64,000 nucleotides of DNA, taken from Roseovarius mucosus. GTDB lineage: Bacteria > Pseudomonadota > Alphaproteobacteria > Rhodobacterales > Rhodobacteraceae. The stretch covers positions 1,178,001-1,242,000 of the forward strand of contig NZ_CP020474.1 of assembly GCF_002080415.1 (NCBI RefSeq). Direction: 5' to 3'. The notes below the pieces were generated by a model, which was given only the letters and a program-made list of their open reading frames with translations, did no database searches and was not told the origin of the DNA. Numbering within the stretch: position 1 is the stretch's first letter; every line of letters starts with the position of its first letter. A program made the translations under genes and the position numbers. Shown here one piece after another: positions 1 to 7,011 of this stretch.

Positions 1-230
1 AATGCGGTGTCTTGAGATCATGGCTACACCCGCGGGCATTGGCGGCGTCAAATCGGCCCAGACCAAAGCCCGCGTGGGAATCACCTGAGGCGCAAACTCA
101 AACGCTCAAGGCGCTCGCCACTACGAGTTCCAAGGGTTGATGTCGTGGCCATACCGTTGGTCTCGAGGGACATTCCCCAAAGATCCCAACATCTAGGCGG
201 CATACCTGTACAAATTCGTAGATTTTTTGA

Positions 231-307
231 TGGTACCGCCTCCCTGGCTTGAACAGGGGACCTCTGGATCCACAATCCAGCGCTCTAACCAACTGAGCTA
301 AGGCGGC
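231..307 (-). tRNA. tRNA-His (anticodon GTG), 3' CCA encoded
   Basis: A 77-nt cloverleaf reads on the minus strand. The anticodon arm is CTGGA-TTGTGGA-TCCAG, which gives anticodon GTG (His). The T-arm is CCCTG-TTCAAGC-CAGGG and the D-arm begins TAGCTCAGTTGG. The acceptor stem pairs GCCGCCT with AGGCGGT, so the first pair is a G1-U72 wobble. The discriminator is A73 and CCA follows in the DNA. The base before G1 in the gene is T, so no G-1 is encoded. Most bacteria encode G-1 paired with C73. Loss of G-1 with A73 is a known alphaproteobacterial trait read by their divergent HisRS. Confidence 0.97.
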
Positions 308-348
308 ACTGGGGGGCGATTTAGCTTTACCGTCTTCGGAATGCAAGT

Positions 349-834
349 CTAATGAAAGGCGATGTCCCAGGTTTGTTCCAGTAAATCACAGCCATAGGCC
401 CGCACCGGACGCGTTTGGGCAATCTGCCACCCATTGCGCGCGTAAAGGGCACAGGCCGCGCGGTGGCTCTCATGGGTGGCCAGCGTCATGCCCGCATAGC
501 CCTTGGCCCGCGCAAAATCCATGCAATGCCCCAGCATCCGCTGACCAAGCCCCCGACCCCGCGCCTCTGGCTCCAAGAGAAAGAGCCGCAGCTTGGCCAC
601 ATCGGCACTCTGCGCCACGCAGAAGATCGAGCCAAGCCGCCGCCCCCCCGCCTCGGCAATCCAGCCTGCTTCCCGTGCAGGATCGTGCCGCGCCAGATAA
701 TCCGTGATGATCTTGGCCACAAGCGGCGCGAATGTGCCGTCAAACCCCGCCTCACGCGCATAAAGCGTCCCATGACGCTCTATCAGCCAAGGGGCATCCT
801 CTGATTGGAACAGGCGCAACGTGATCGTATCCAT
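349..834 (-). CDS. GNAT family N-acetyltransferase
   Basis: A 161-residue predicted acyl-CoA-dependent N-acetyltransferase of unknown substrate, cytoplasmic. The acetyl-CoA pyrophosphate loop RGRGLG is at residues 92-97 after the beta strand KLRLFLLEP, and the C-terminal ALYARNGW motif is at 129-136. The N-terminal stretch (HGTLYAREAGFDGTFAPLVA) resembles the GNAT half of MarR-GNAT fusion proteins, but no helix-turn-helix precedes it here, so it is a stand-alone enzyme. It lies 41 bp upstream of the tRNA-His gene on the same strand. Family assignment is firm; the role is not predictable. Confidence 0.85.
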   Translation of the reverse strand: MDTITLRLFQSEDAPWLIERHGTLYAREAGFDGTFAPLVAKIITDYLARHDPAREAGWIAEAGGRRLGSIFCVAQSADVAKLRLFLLEPEARGRGLGQRMLGHCMDFARAKGYAGMTLATHESHRAACALYARNGWQIAQTRPVRAYGCDLLEQTWDIAFH

Positions 835-911
835 ACCCCCAGCAAAGCGCCAAGACGCTTGTCAATCAAGGGGGAAAGGGATAGCACGCCCGTTGTTGCA
901 AGGAGAGCGCC

Positions 912-1094
912 ATGGGTATCAATTCAGAGAGCGACATCGAGGCCAACCTCCAGATCGGGCCGACCGATCAAGGCATGGTCCGCCTCTATATCGAGGCGCA
1001 GGGCATTGACCTTCCGATGGATTTCACGCCCGAAGAGGCCGAGGAAATCGCCCAGGAAATCATCGCCTCCGCTCAGGCGGCGCGCGCCAAGGGC

Positions 1095-1100
<6 letters not shown>
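912..1100 (+). CDS. Small conserved acidic protein (DUF6324-like)
   Basis: A 62-residue protein with no signal peptide or membrane segment. It reads as a short beta-rich N-terminal half (GPTDQGMVRLYIEAQGIDL) followed by an acidic helix (PEEAEEIAQEIIASAQAARA). An AAGGAGAG ribosome site sits just upstream of the ATG. I recall very similar short proteins across Rhodobacteraceae, named DUF6324 in some annotations, but could not check this. Its stop overlaps the 3' end of the convergent mmcB-like gene by 6 bp. Function unknown. Confidence 0.7.
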
Positions 1101-1538
<438 letters not shown>

Positions 1539-1576
1539 GACGGGATTATGAACAAACCACGAACGCGCGCAACCCC

Positions 1577-1604
1577 TTGTCGAAGGGCAAACAAAGGCTT
1601 ACCT
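1577..1604 (+). promoter_or_regulatory. Possible promoter of the 6S-like RNA
   Basis: TTGTCG at 1577-1582 and TTACCT at 1599-1604, 16 bp apart, would place a start near 1611 where the closing stem of the predicted RNA begins. The -35 is decent and the -10 is poor, so this is weak support read by eye. Confidence 0.3.
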
Positions 1605-1610
1605 CTGGGG

Positions 1611-1774
1611 CGTGACGGGTGCTGTTCTTCTCGATAACGGTTGCATTCCAGTGGCCTTAAGCAATTCCGAGGGAATTGGCTCTGTCTGGACCCTGGTCCA
1701 GTTACCCGATGCCCACCTGTACATACAGGTCCTCGGGAATCATACCACCGAACGGTTGCTACGGGCCCGTCACA
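1611..1774 (+). ncRNA. ssrS: Candidate 6S RNA (ssrS)
   Basis: An approximately 164-nt stretch between mmcB and a small membrane-protein gene folds like 6S RNA. GTGACGGG (1612-1619) pairs perfectly with CCCGTCAC (1766-1773) as a closing stem. GTTC (1624-1627) pairs with GAAC (1750-1753). An upper stem pairs TTCCGAGG with CCTCGGGAA through one bulged G. Inside it are two strong hairpins, CTGGACCCTGGTCCAG and ACCTGTACATACAGGT. Size and long-rod shape with a central opening fit 6S, which binds the housekeeping RNA polymerase in stationary phase. In Rhodobacter sphaeroides ssrS is known to lie next to an antisense gene for a salt-stress membrane protein, sspA; the next gene here has that placement. 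Ends are approximate. It is not adjacent to the 5-formyl-THF cyclo-ligase gene, which is at 62 kb. Confidence 0.7.
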
Positions 1775-1804
1775 CCCCTGATGCAGGTCGGAATTGCGCG
1801 GCGC

Positions 1805-2134
1805 TCAGCGCCGCGGTGCCGGGCGACGCCGGTCATCCACGCGCACCGGAATCGCCATATATTCCCGCGCCATGACACCTTGACGATGGCCACCGCGCGG
1901 CTCGTCGTCATCGTCATCCTTCATCCGCATGATTGCGATGGCGAATTGCACGCCAGCAAAGACGATCCCATTGGCGAACCACAGGACGACAACCGCCAAA
2001 AGCCCTTTGTCGGAATGTGTCACCAGATGCCACAGGTTCGCGACATTGAACCACAGCAACATGGCAACAAAGGCCCCCGCGATGCCAAAACCGATGGCGA
2101 CCTGCGTGATATAAAGGCGGACAAGCTTGGGCAT
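1805..2134 (-). CDS. Small two-helix membrane protein, possible SspA-like
   Basis: A 109-residue inner-membrane protein with two predicted transmembrane helices, approximately residues 9-31 (TQVAIGFGIAGAFVAMLLWF) and 44-68 (LLAVVVLWFANGIVFAGVQF). A charged cytoplasmic-type tail follows, with a run of five Asp and many Arg. It converges on the candidate 6S RNA, ending about 30 bp from it. That arrangement matches the sspA salt-stress membrane gene beside ssrS in Rhodobacter sphaeroides, so sspA-like is a context-based guess; sequence homology was not tested. An AAGGAG ribosome site precedes the ATG. Confidence 0.65.
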   Translation of the reverse strand: MPKLVRLYITQVAIGFGIAGAFVAMLLWFNVANLWHLVTHSDKGLLAVVVLWFANGIVFAGVQFAIAIMRMKDDDDDEPRGGHRQGVMAREYMAIPVRVDDRRRPAPRR

Positions 2135-2316
2135 TTGACGACTCCTTTGCTTACAGGCTGAGTCTACGCCTTTGGCACGGGATTACAAGTCAGCGCCCCG
2201 CGACCCTTTCACCCTATGGCTTCATTTGGCCGAAAAACTTTTGTGGCGCGCCGGTATCATGCCAATTCTGCGCGCGCAAAGGCAACGGGCCGGCCTCAAT
2301 GCGCGCAGCCCGAGGA

Positions 2317-2799
2317 TCAAAACGCCTCGGGCCGTGCCTCGCGCGCCATATGATCCAGAACGGCATTGACGAATTTCGATTCCTTGCCGTCCGGATAGAA
2401 CGCCTTGGCGACATCGACATATTCCATGATCACCACCTTGGGCGGTGTGTCGGATTGCACCAATTCCGCCCCTGCCGCGCGAAAGAGCGCGCGCAGCGTC
2501 GGATCAATCCGGGCGATCGGCCACTTCGCCACTAGGGCGCGGTCGGTCATCTGATCAATCTTGGCCTGCCAGCTGACCGCATCGTCAAGCAGCTTGCGAA
2601 AGAGGTCAACATCGCCCTCGGCCATGTCCACGCCTTCATCCACCTCGGCACCAAAGCGGAAATCGAGAAATTCCTCGCTCACCGTGTCCGAGCTCTGGCC
2701 GGAGTGTTCCATCTGAAACAGCGCCTGCACCGCATAAAGCCGGGCGGCGGATTTCATCTGGCGCTTGCGGTTGCCAGAGAGGGCGGGATCGGTGGTCAT
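2317..2799 (-). CDS. nusB: Transcription antitermination protein NusB
   Basis: A 160-residue NusB. It binds boxA RNA with NusE (S10) in the rRNA antitermination complex. The N-terminal RNA-binding helix (SAARLYAVQALFQMEHSG) and the C-terminal block (PPKVVIMEYVDVAKAFYPDGKESKFVNAVLDHMA) are typical of the family. It is the last gene of a minus-strand ribBX-ribH-nusB operon. Its ATG overlaps the ribH stop as ATGA, which implies translational coupling. The riboflavin-nusB arrangement is common in bacteria. No clear terminator was found in the 180 bp after the stop. Confidence 0.95.
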   Translation of the reverse strand: MTTDPALSGNRKRQMKSAARLYAVQALFQMEHSGQSSDTVSEEFLDFRFGAEVDEGVDMAEGDVDLFRKLLDDAVSWQAKIDQMTDRALVAKWPIARIDPTLRALFRAAGAELVQSDTPPKVVIMEYVDVAKAFYPDGKESKFVNAVLDHMAREARPEAF

Positions 2800-3341
2800 G
2801 CGACGGGTTTGCCTTTTGTTGCGCCTGCGATCTGGATGTCATCGGTCGCAGGCTTGAATCCCACGCCCTTGCGCGGGCCGCCCCATTTACGGGCCAAAGC
2901 CACCAGATGCAAGGCCGCCGCTGCCGCCCCCGCGCCCTTGTTCATGGCCTTTGGATCGGCGCGCACCTCAGCTTGGGCACGGTTTTCCACCGTGAGGATC
3001 CCATTGCCGATGCACAGGCCCTGCAAGCCCAACAGCGTGATACCGCGCGAGCTGTCGTTGCACACTGTGTCGTAATGCGTGGTCTCGCCCCGGATCACAC
3101 AGCCCAATGCGACATAGCCGTCAAAATTGGCCATACGCTCGGCAATGCCGATGGTGGTGGGGATTTCCAGCGCGCCGGGCACTTCGGCAATCTCAAAGGT
3201 GCCGCCTGTCGCCTCGATTTCCGCCGTGGCCCCGGCAATCAGATTGTCTGCAATGTCGCGATAAAACGGTGCCACGACGATCAGGATCTTGACCGGCTTG
3301 TCGAATTCCGCGCGCGGCAGGGTGTATTCGTGTTCCGCCAT
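2796..3341 (-). CDS. ribH: 6,7-dimethyl-8-ribityllumazine synthase
   Basis: Lumazine synthase, the penultimate step of riboflavin biosynthesis. It condenses 5-amino-6-ribitylaminouracil with 3,4-dihydroxy-2-butanone 4-phosphate. The substrate and catalytic segments are visible: VVAPFYRDIADNL, PGALEIP, and GCVIRGETTHYD with the catalytic His. I chose the ATG at 3341 (181 residues) because a GGAGG at the end of the upstream gene is 10 nt away; a GTG three codons earlier would sit directly on that site. The start is 5 nt downstream of ribBX and the stop overlaps nusB by 4 bp, so the three genes are one operon. Confidence 0.95.
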   Translation of the reverse strand: MAEHEYTLPRAEFDKPVKILIVVAPFYRDIADNLIAGATAEIEATGGTFEIAEVPGALEIPTTIGIAERMANFDGYVALGCVIRGETTHYDTVCNDSSRGITLLGLQGLCIGNGILTVENRAQAEVRADPKAMNKGAGAAAAALHLVALARKWGGPRKGVGFKPATDDIQIAGATKGKPVA

Positions 3342-3346
3342 CTTTT

Positions 3347-4498
3347 TCACTCCTCCGTCAGGGGCCGGGTGCCGGTGATCGAAATGCCATAGGCATCCAG
3401 CCCCAGATACCGGGTTTTCGGACTATCGGTCAGCAGGATCAATTCCCGAATACCCATTGTCGACATGATCTGCGCGCCAAGGCCCGTGTGTTTGATCGTG
3501 CGCGGCGCATCCTCATCCTCCATCTCGCCTGCCAGCTTGGGACGGGGTTGGCGGAACAGGAACACCGCACCGCGCCCCTCGCGGGCGATGATCTCCATCG
3601 CGCGCGGCAGCTTGCCTGTGGGACCGTGGGCGCGTTTGCTCAGGCCGATGCCCAGCACATCCTCAAGCGCATTGAGCGCATGGGTACGCGCCAGCACGGG
3701 CCGCCCATCTGTGATATCGCCCTTGCTCAGGACCACATGCTCGGTTTGGGTGATCTGATCGGCAAAAATCCGCATGTCCCACGCGCCCCCATGGCTCGAG
3801 GTTACGGATTCCCGGCGCATTTCGATGATCAGATTGTCATGCTTGTGGCGATAGGCGATCAGGTCGGAAATGGTGCCGATTTTCAGATCATGCTTGGCGG
3901 CAAACTCGATCAGGTCGGGCAGCCGCGCCATAGAGCCGTCTTCCTTCATGATCTCGCAGATCACCCCCGACGGGTTCAGCCCCGCGAGCCGCGCGATATC
4001 CACCGCCGCCTCGGTATGACCGGCACGCACCAGCACGCCGCCGCGCCGGGCCCGCAAGGGAAAGACATGCCCCGGCGTCGCAATCGCCGCCATGGTGTTT
4101 TGCTCGTTGATCGCCGTGGCGATGGTCAGCGCCCGGTCGGCTGCGGAAATGCCGGTGCTTACCCCTTCGCGCGCCTCGATAGAGACGGTAAAGGCGGTCT
4201 CGTGGCGCGAAGAATTATTGACTGCCATCAGCGGCAATCCCAGCCGGTCAATCCGCTCGGCCGTCATCGGCAGACAGATCAGGCCACGCCCATGCATCGC
4301 CATGAAATTCACCGCCTCAGGCGTGGCAAATTCGGCGGCGATCACCAGATCGCCCTCGTTCTCGCGGTCCTCATGGTCCACGAGAATAAACATGCGGCCC
4401 GCGCGCGCCTCTGCGATGATCTCTTCGGTGGGCGCGATGGCATGGCGCAAATCGGCCTCGACGGGGCCGGGTTTCTCGAATGGAACGGTGTCGGACAT
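3347..4498 (-). CDS. ribB: 3,4-dihydroxy-2-butanone 4-phosphate synthase with degenerate GTP cyclohydrolase II-like domain (RibBX type)
   Basis: The N-terminal half (approximately residues 15-220) is an intact DHBP synthase, converting ribulose 5-phosphate to the four-carbon riboflavin precursor. The acidic metal loop DHEDRENEGDL and the TPGHVFPLRAR...AGHTEAAVD blocks are present. The C-terminal half aligns with GTP cyclohydrolase II but has lost the three zinc cysteines and the RQEGRGIGL motif (RQPRPKLAG instead), so GCH II activity is unlikely. Such RibBX proteins are known in alphaproteobacteria. The start at 4498 is fixed by GGAGGG 8 nt upstream. It heads the ribBX-ribH-nusB operon. A separate ribA must exist elsewhere for the pathway to be complete. 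Confidence 0.93.
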   Translation of the reverse strand: MSDTVPFEKPGPVEADLRHAIAPTEEIIAEARAGRMFILVDHEDRENEGDLVIAAEFATPEAVNFMAMHGRGLICLPMTAERIDRLGLPLMAVNNSSRHETAFTVSIEAREGVSTGISAADRALTIATAINEQNTMAAIATPGHVFPLRARRGGVLVRAGHTEAAVDIARLAGLNPSGVICEIMKEDGSMARLPDLIEFAAKHDLKIGTISDLIAYRHKHDNLIIEMRRESVTSSHGGAWDMRIFADQITQTEHVVLSKGDITDGRPVLARTHALNALEDVLGIGLSKRAHGPTGKLPRAMEIIAREGRGAVFLFRQPRPKLAGEMEDEDAPRTIKHTGLGAQIMSTMGIRELILLTDSPKTRYLGLDAYGISITGTRPLTEE

Positions 4499-4566
4499 GG
4501 GCGCGCCCTCCGGGGTGTTGCAACCCGGCCCGGATACCGCAGCCGCGCGGCAATGGCCAGAGGGGA

Positions 4567-5457
4567 TCAACCCGTGACCTGCCCCCCAAGCAACGCCAAC
4601 ACCCGCGCCAGATCGGCGCGGGGCGGATCAAAGGCCGGATGTTCCAGCACCAGCGCCTTGCCCGTCGCCACAGCCAGATCAAAGGGCGCGACAAGGCTGC
4701 CGTCGTCCAAGGCGCTCTGCACAAGACTTTGATGCCCCATCAACACCCCCGCCCCATGCCGCGCCTCCTCTAACGCGATGGCATAAAGCGAATAGCGCGG
4801 CCCGGTGGTGGGCAGGCTGATGCCCGGCAGCCTCGCCCGCGCCCAAAGCGCCCAATCCTCGGACCAGAGCGCATCATGCAACAGCGTTTGCCCCATCAGA
4901 TCGGCAGGGCTGCGCAAACCTGCGGCCATCTCGGGCGCACAGACCGGCAGGATCATATCCTGCGCCAGCACCTGTTCGCCCCGCGCGCCCGTCGGGGGCC
5001 GGATGAAAAGGCTAAGATCAAAGAGATCCCGCGCCAGATTGGGCGGGTTCTCGATCGCCGAGACGGAAATATGCAACGACGGCAGCGCCGCACGCACCAC
5101 AGGCAGGCGCGGCGAGAGCCAGAGTTGCGCCACCGATGGCAGCGCCGCGATATGCAACGCGCCATGGCGCGCGGCACTCCGCAGGCCATACACCGCCGCC
5201 CCCATCGCATCAAAGGCCGTGGCAAACCCCGGCAGCGCCTCTGCCCCCAACGCCGTCAGCCGCACCCCCTGCGAGCGACGCTCGAAAAGGTCCGCACCAA
5301 TCCACGCCTCCAGCGCGCGGATATGCTGCGAAATCGCACCGGGGGTGACGCAAAGCTCTTCAGCGGCATTGGCAAAGCCGCCCAAACGCGCGGCCGCCTC
5401 GAACGCGCGCAACGCATTGAGCGGCGGCCCCTTGGGGCGCGGAGGAGATACAGACAT
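4567..5457 (-). CDS. LysR family transcriptional regulator (GcvA-like)
   Basis: A 296-residue LysR-type regulator. The N-terminal winged HTH (approximately residues 12-72) reads LNALRAFEAAARLGGFANAA and VTPGAISQHIRALEAWIG. The substrate-binding domain follows, with GcvA-subgroup features such as LFDLSLFIRPP and MILPVCAPEMAAGLR. It is divergent from the SHMT-like gene across about 100 bp of AT-richer DNA, the usual layout for a LysR regulator and its target. The natural inference is regulation of that PLP enzyme by a related amino acid. The ligand is unknown. Confidence 0.88.
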   Translation of the reverse strand: MSVSPPRPKGPPLNALRAFEAAARLGGFANAAEELCVTPGAISQHIRALEAWIGADLFERRSQGVRLTALGAEALPGFATAFDAMGAAVYGLRSAARHGALHIAALPSVAQLWLSPRLPVVRAALPSLHISVSAIENPPNLARDLFDLSLFIRPPTGARGEQVLAQDMILPVCAPEMAAGLRSPADLMGQTLLHDALWSEDWALWARARLPGISLPTTGPRYSLYAIALEEARHGAGVLMGHQSLVQSALDDGSLVAPFDLAVATGKALVLEHPAFDPPRADLARVLALLGGQVTG

Positions 5458-5558
5458 TTTCTAGCCTTAGTTTTTCTACGCTGATATTTACATATTCTCA
5501 TTTGCGCCGTCCAGACCGCCACGCCATCCTGCCGGAAACCGATCCAGAGGAGACCGCC

Positions 5559-6875
5559 ATGACCCTTGCCCGCCGCCCTTGGGTGCCCCCGCTATGCGAA
5601 GACCTGATCCAGACGCTTGCCACCCGCACCGCCACCCAAGACGCAGGCACCATCGCCGCGCGCCTCGAGGCGTTGGCGCAGGACAATCGCCACATCCACA
5701 ATGCTGAATGCTTCAACCTCAACCCCGCCACCAATGTGATGAACCCGCGCGCCGAGGCGCTTTTGGCCTCTGGCATCGGGTCGCGCCCGTCGCTGGGCTA
5801 TCCAGGGGACAAATACGAGATGGGGCTCGAGGCGATCGAGGAAATCGAGGTTATCGCGGCAGAACTCGCCGCCGAGGTGTTTGATGCCCGCTATGCCGAA
5901 ATCCGCGTGCCGTCGGGGGCCATCGCCAATCTCTACGGTTTCATGGCCACCTGCAAACCCGGCGACACGATCATTGCGCCGCCCGCCAGCATCGGCGGTC
6001 ATGTCACCCATCACGGGGCGGGCTGTGCCGGGCTCTACGGGCTGCGTATCCTAGAGGCCCCAGTTCACGCCGATTGCTATACGGTCGATGTCGACGGGCT
6101 GCGCGCCTTGGCCAAGGCCGAACACCCCCGGCTGATCACGCTTGGCGCGAGCCTCAACCTACAGGAGCACCCCGTGCGCGAGGTGCGCACAATAGCCGAT
6201 GACGTCGGCGCGCATCTGCTTTTTGACGCGGCGCATCAATGCGGCATCATCGCAGGTGGCGCATGGAAAAACCCGCTGCATGAGGGCGCGCATCTGATGA
6301 CGATGAGCACCTACAAAAGCCTCGGGGGGCCTGCCGGGGGCCTCATCGTCAGCAATGACACTGCTCTGGCGCAAGCGCTGGATGCCATCGCCTTTCCGGG
6401 CATGACTGCCAATTTTGACGCGGCGAAATCGGCGGCTCTGGCGGTGACGCTGCTGGATTGGCGCAGCCATGGCCACGCCTATGCCGCCCAGATGATCGCC
6501 GTGGCGCAGGCGCTTGCCACAGCCCTCGAGGCCGAGGGCCTGCCCGTCTTCAAGGCCGGGGGCATCGCCACGGCCTCGCACCAATTCGCCATCGCGGCGG
6601 CGGGGTTCGGCGGCGGTCAGGCCGCATCCAAGACGCTGCGCCGCGCGGGCTTTCTTGCCTGTGGCATCGGCCTGCCGATGACACCTGTGGCGGGCGACAT
6701 GAACGGCCTGCGCATCGGCACGCCGGAATTGGTCCGCTGGGGGGTAACGCCAGAGCATGCGCCGCGCATGGCCGCACTGATCGCGCGGGCGCTGCGCGGC
6801 AATGACCCCGATGCGCTGCGCCCAGAGGTCTCAGACTGGCGCCAGAGCTTTGACCGGCTGCATTACATCACCTGA
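5559..6875 (+). CDS. Serine hydroxymethyltransferase-family PLP enzyme (possible alpha-methylserine or related aldolase)
   Basis: A 438-residue fold-type I PLP enzyme of the SHMT family. SHMT landmarks are present: SLGYPGDKYEMG near residue 78, SGAIANLYGFM at 120, the PLP-binding Asp223/His226 in DAAHQCG, and the Schiff-base Lys253 in STYKSLGGPAGG. It differs from housekeeping GlyA in these blocks (STYK rather than TTHK; no YAEGYPGKRYYGG block), so a side-branch aldolase or transferase such as an alpha-methylserine enzyme is more likely than the essential SHMT. That is inference. The start at 5559 follows AGAGGAG. The gene is divergent from a LysR regulator that probably controls it. Confidence 0.75.
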   Translation: MTLARRPWVPPLCEDLIQTLATRTATQDAGTIAARLEALAQDNRHIHNAECFNLNPATNVMNPRAEALLASGIGSRPSLGYPGDKYEMGLEAIEEIEVIAAELAAEVFDARYAEIRVPSGAIANLYGFMATCKPGDTIIAPPASIGGHVTHHGAGCAGLYGLRILEAPVHADCYTVDVDGLRALAKAEHPRLITLGASLNLQEHPVREVRTIADDVGAHLLFDAAHQCGIIAGGAWKNPLHEGAHLMTMSTYKSLGGPAGGLIVSNDTALAQALDAIAFPGMTANFDAAKSAALAVTLLDWRSHGHAYAAQMIAVAQALATALEAEGLPVFKAGGIATASHQFAIAAAGFGGGQAASKTLRRAGFLACGIGLPMTPVAGDMNGLRIGTPELVRWGVTPEHAPRMAALIARALRGNDPDALRPEVSDWRQSFDRLHYIT

Positions 6876-6881
6876 ACCGCG

Positions 6882-7011
6882 TTAGAGCGGGCTGCGTCTG
6901 ATCGGGCTCACATCGCCCCGGCCCCCGAGCCGGGGCCTCTACCCTGCCTCGGCGAGGTTCCGGATCAAGCCCGGAACGGGTGTGGTTTCGATGGGGCGCA
7001 CCGCGCTCTAA
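6882..7011. repeat. Palindromic intergenic repeat element (MITE/REP-like)
   Basis: A 130-bp stretch begins TTAGAGCGGGCTGCG and ends as the near reverse complement, CGCACCGCGCTCTAA. The outer arms match at roughly 26 of 36 positions by eye. Inside are two tighter hairpins: CCCCGGC-CCCC-GAGCCGGGG, and GTTCCGG-N7-CCGGAAC. It fills the space after the SHMT-like gene and ends exactly where the insertion sequence begins. The shape suggests a non-autonomous palindromic repeat; it could also act as a bidirectional terminator. Copies elsewhere in the genome were not testable. Confidence 0.55.
7008..7011. repeat. Target-site duplication, left copy (CTAA)
   Basis: CTAA directly precedes the left inverted repeat of the insertion sequence and is repeated at 8376-8379. 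A 4-bp CTAA duplication fits IS5-group target preference. Confidence 0.85.

Noticed and set aside
2..88. Open frame running in from the left edge and ending in TGA at 88 (27 codons visible)
   Set aside because: It could be the C-terminus of a gene cut by the window, but so few residues are visible that neither homology nor coding bias can be judged. Left unannotated.
1612..1875. 87-codon plus-strand ORF over the 6S-like region
   Set aside because: It overlaps the structured RNA and the 3' end of the membrane-protein gene, has no ribosome site, and its residues look random.
3488..4732. 414-codon plus-strand ORF antisense to ribBX
   Set aside because: A shadow frame created by high GC in third positions. 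The opposite strand encodes a clear riboflavin enzyme.
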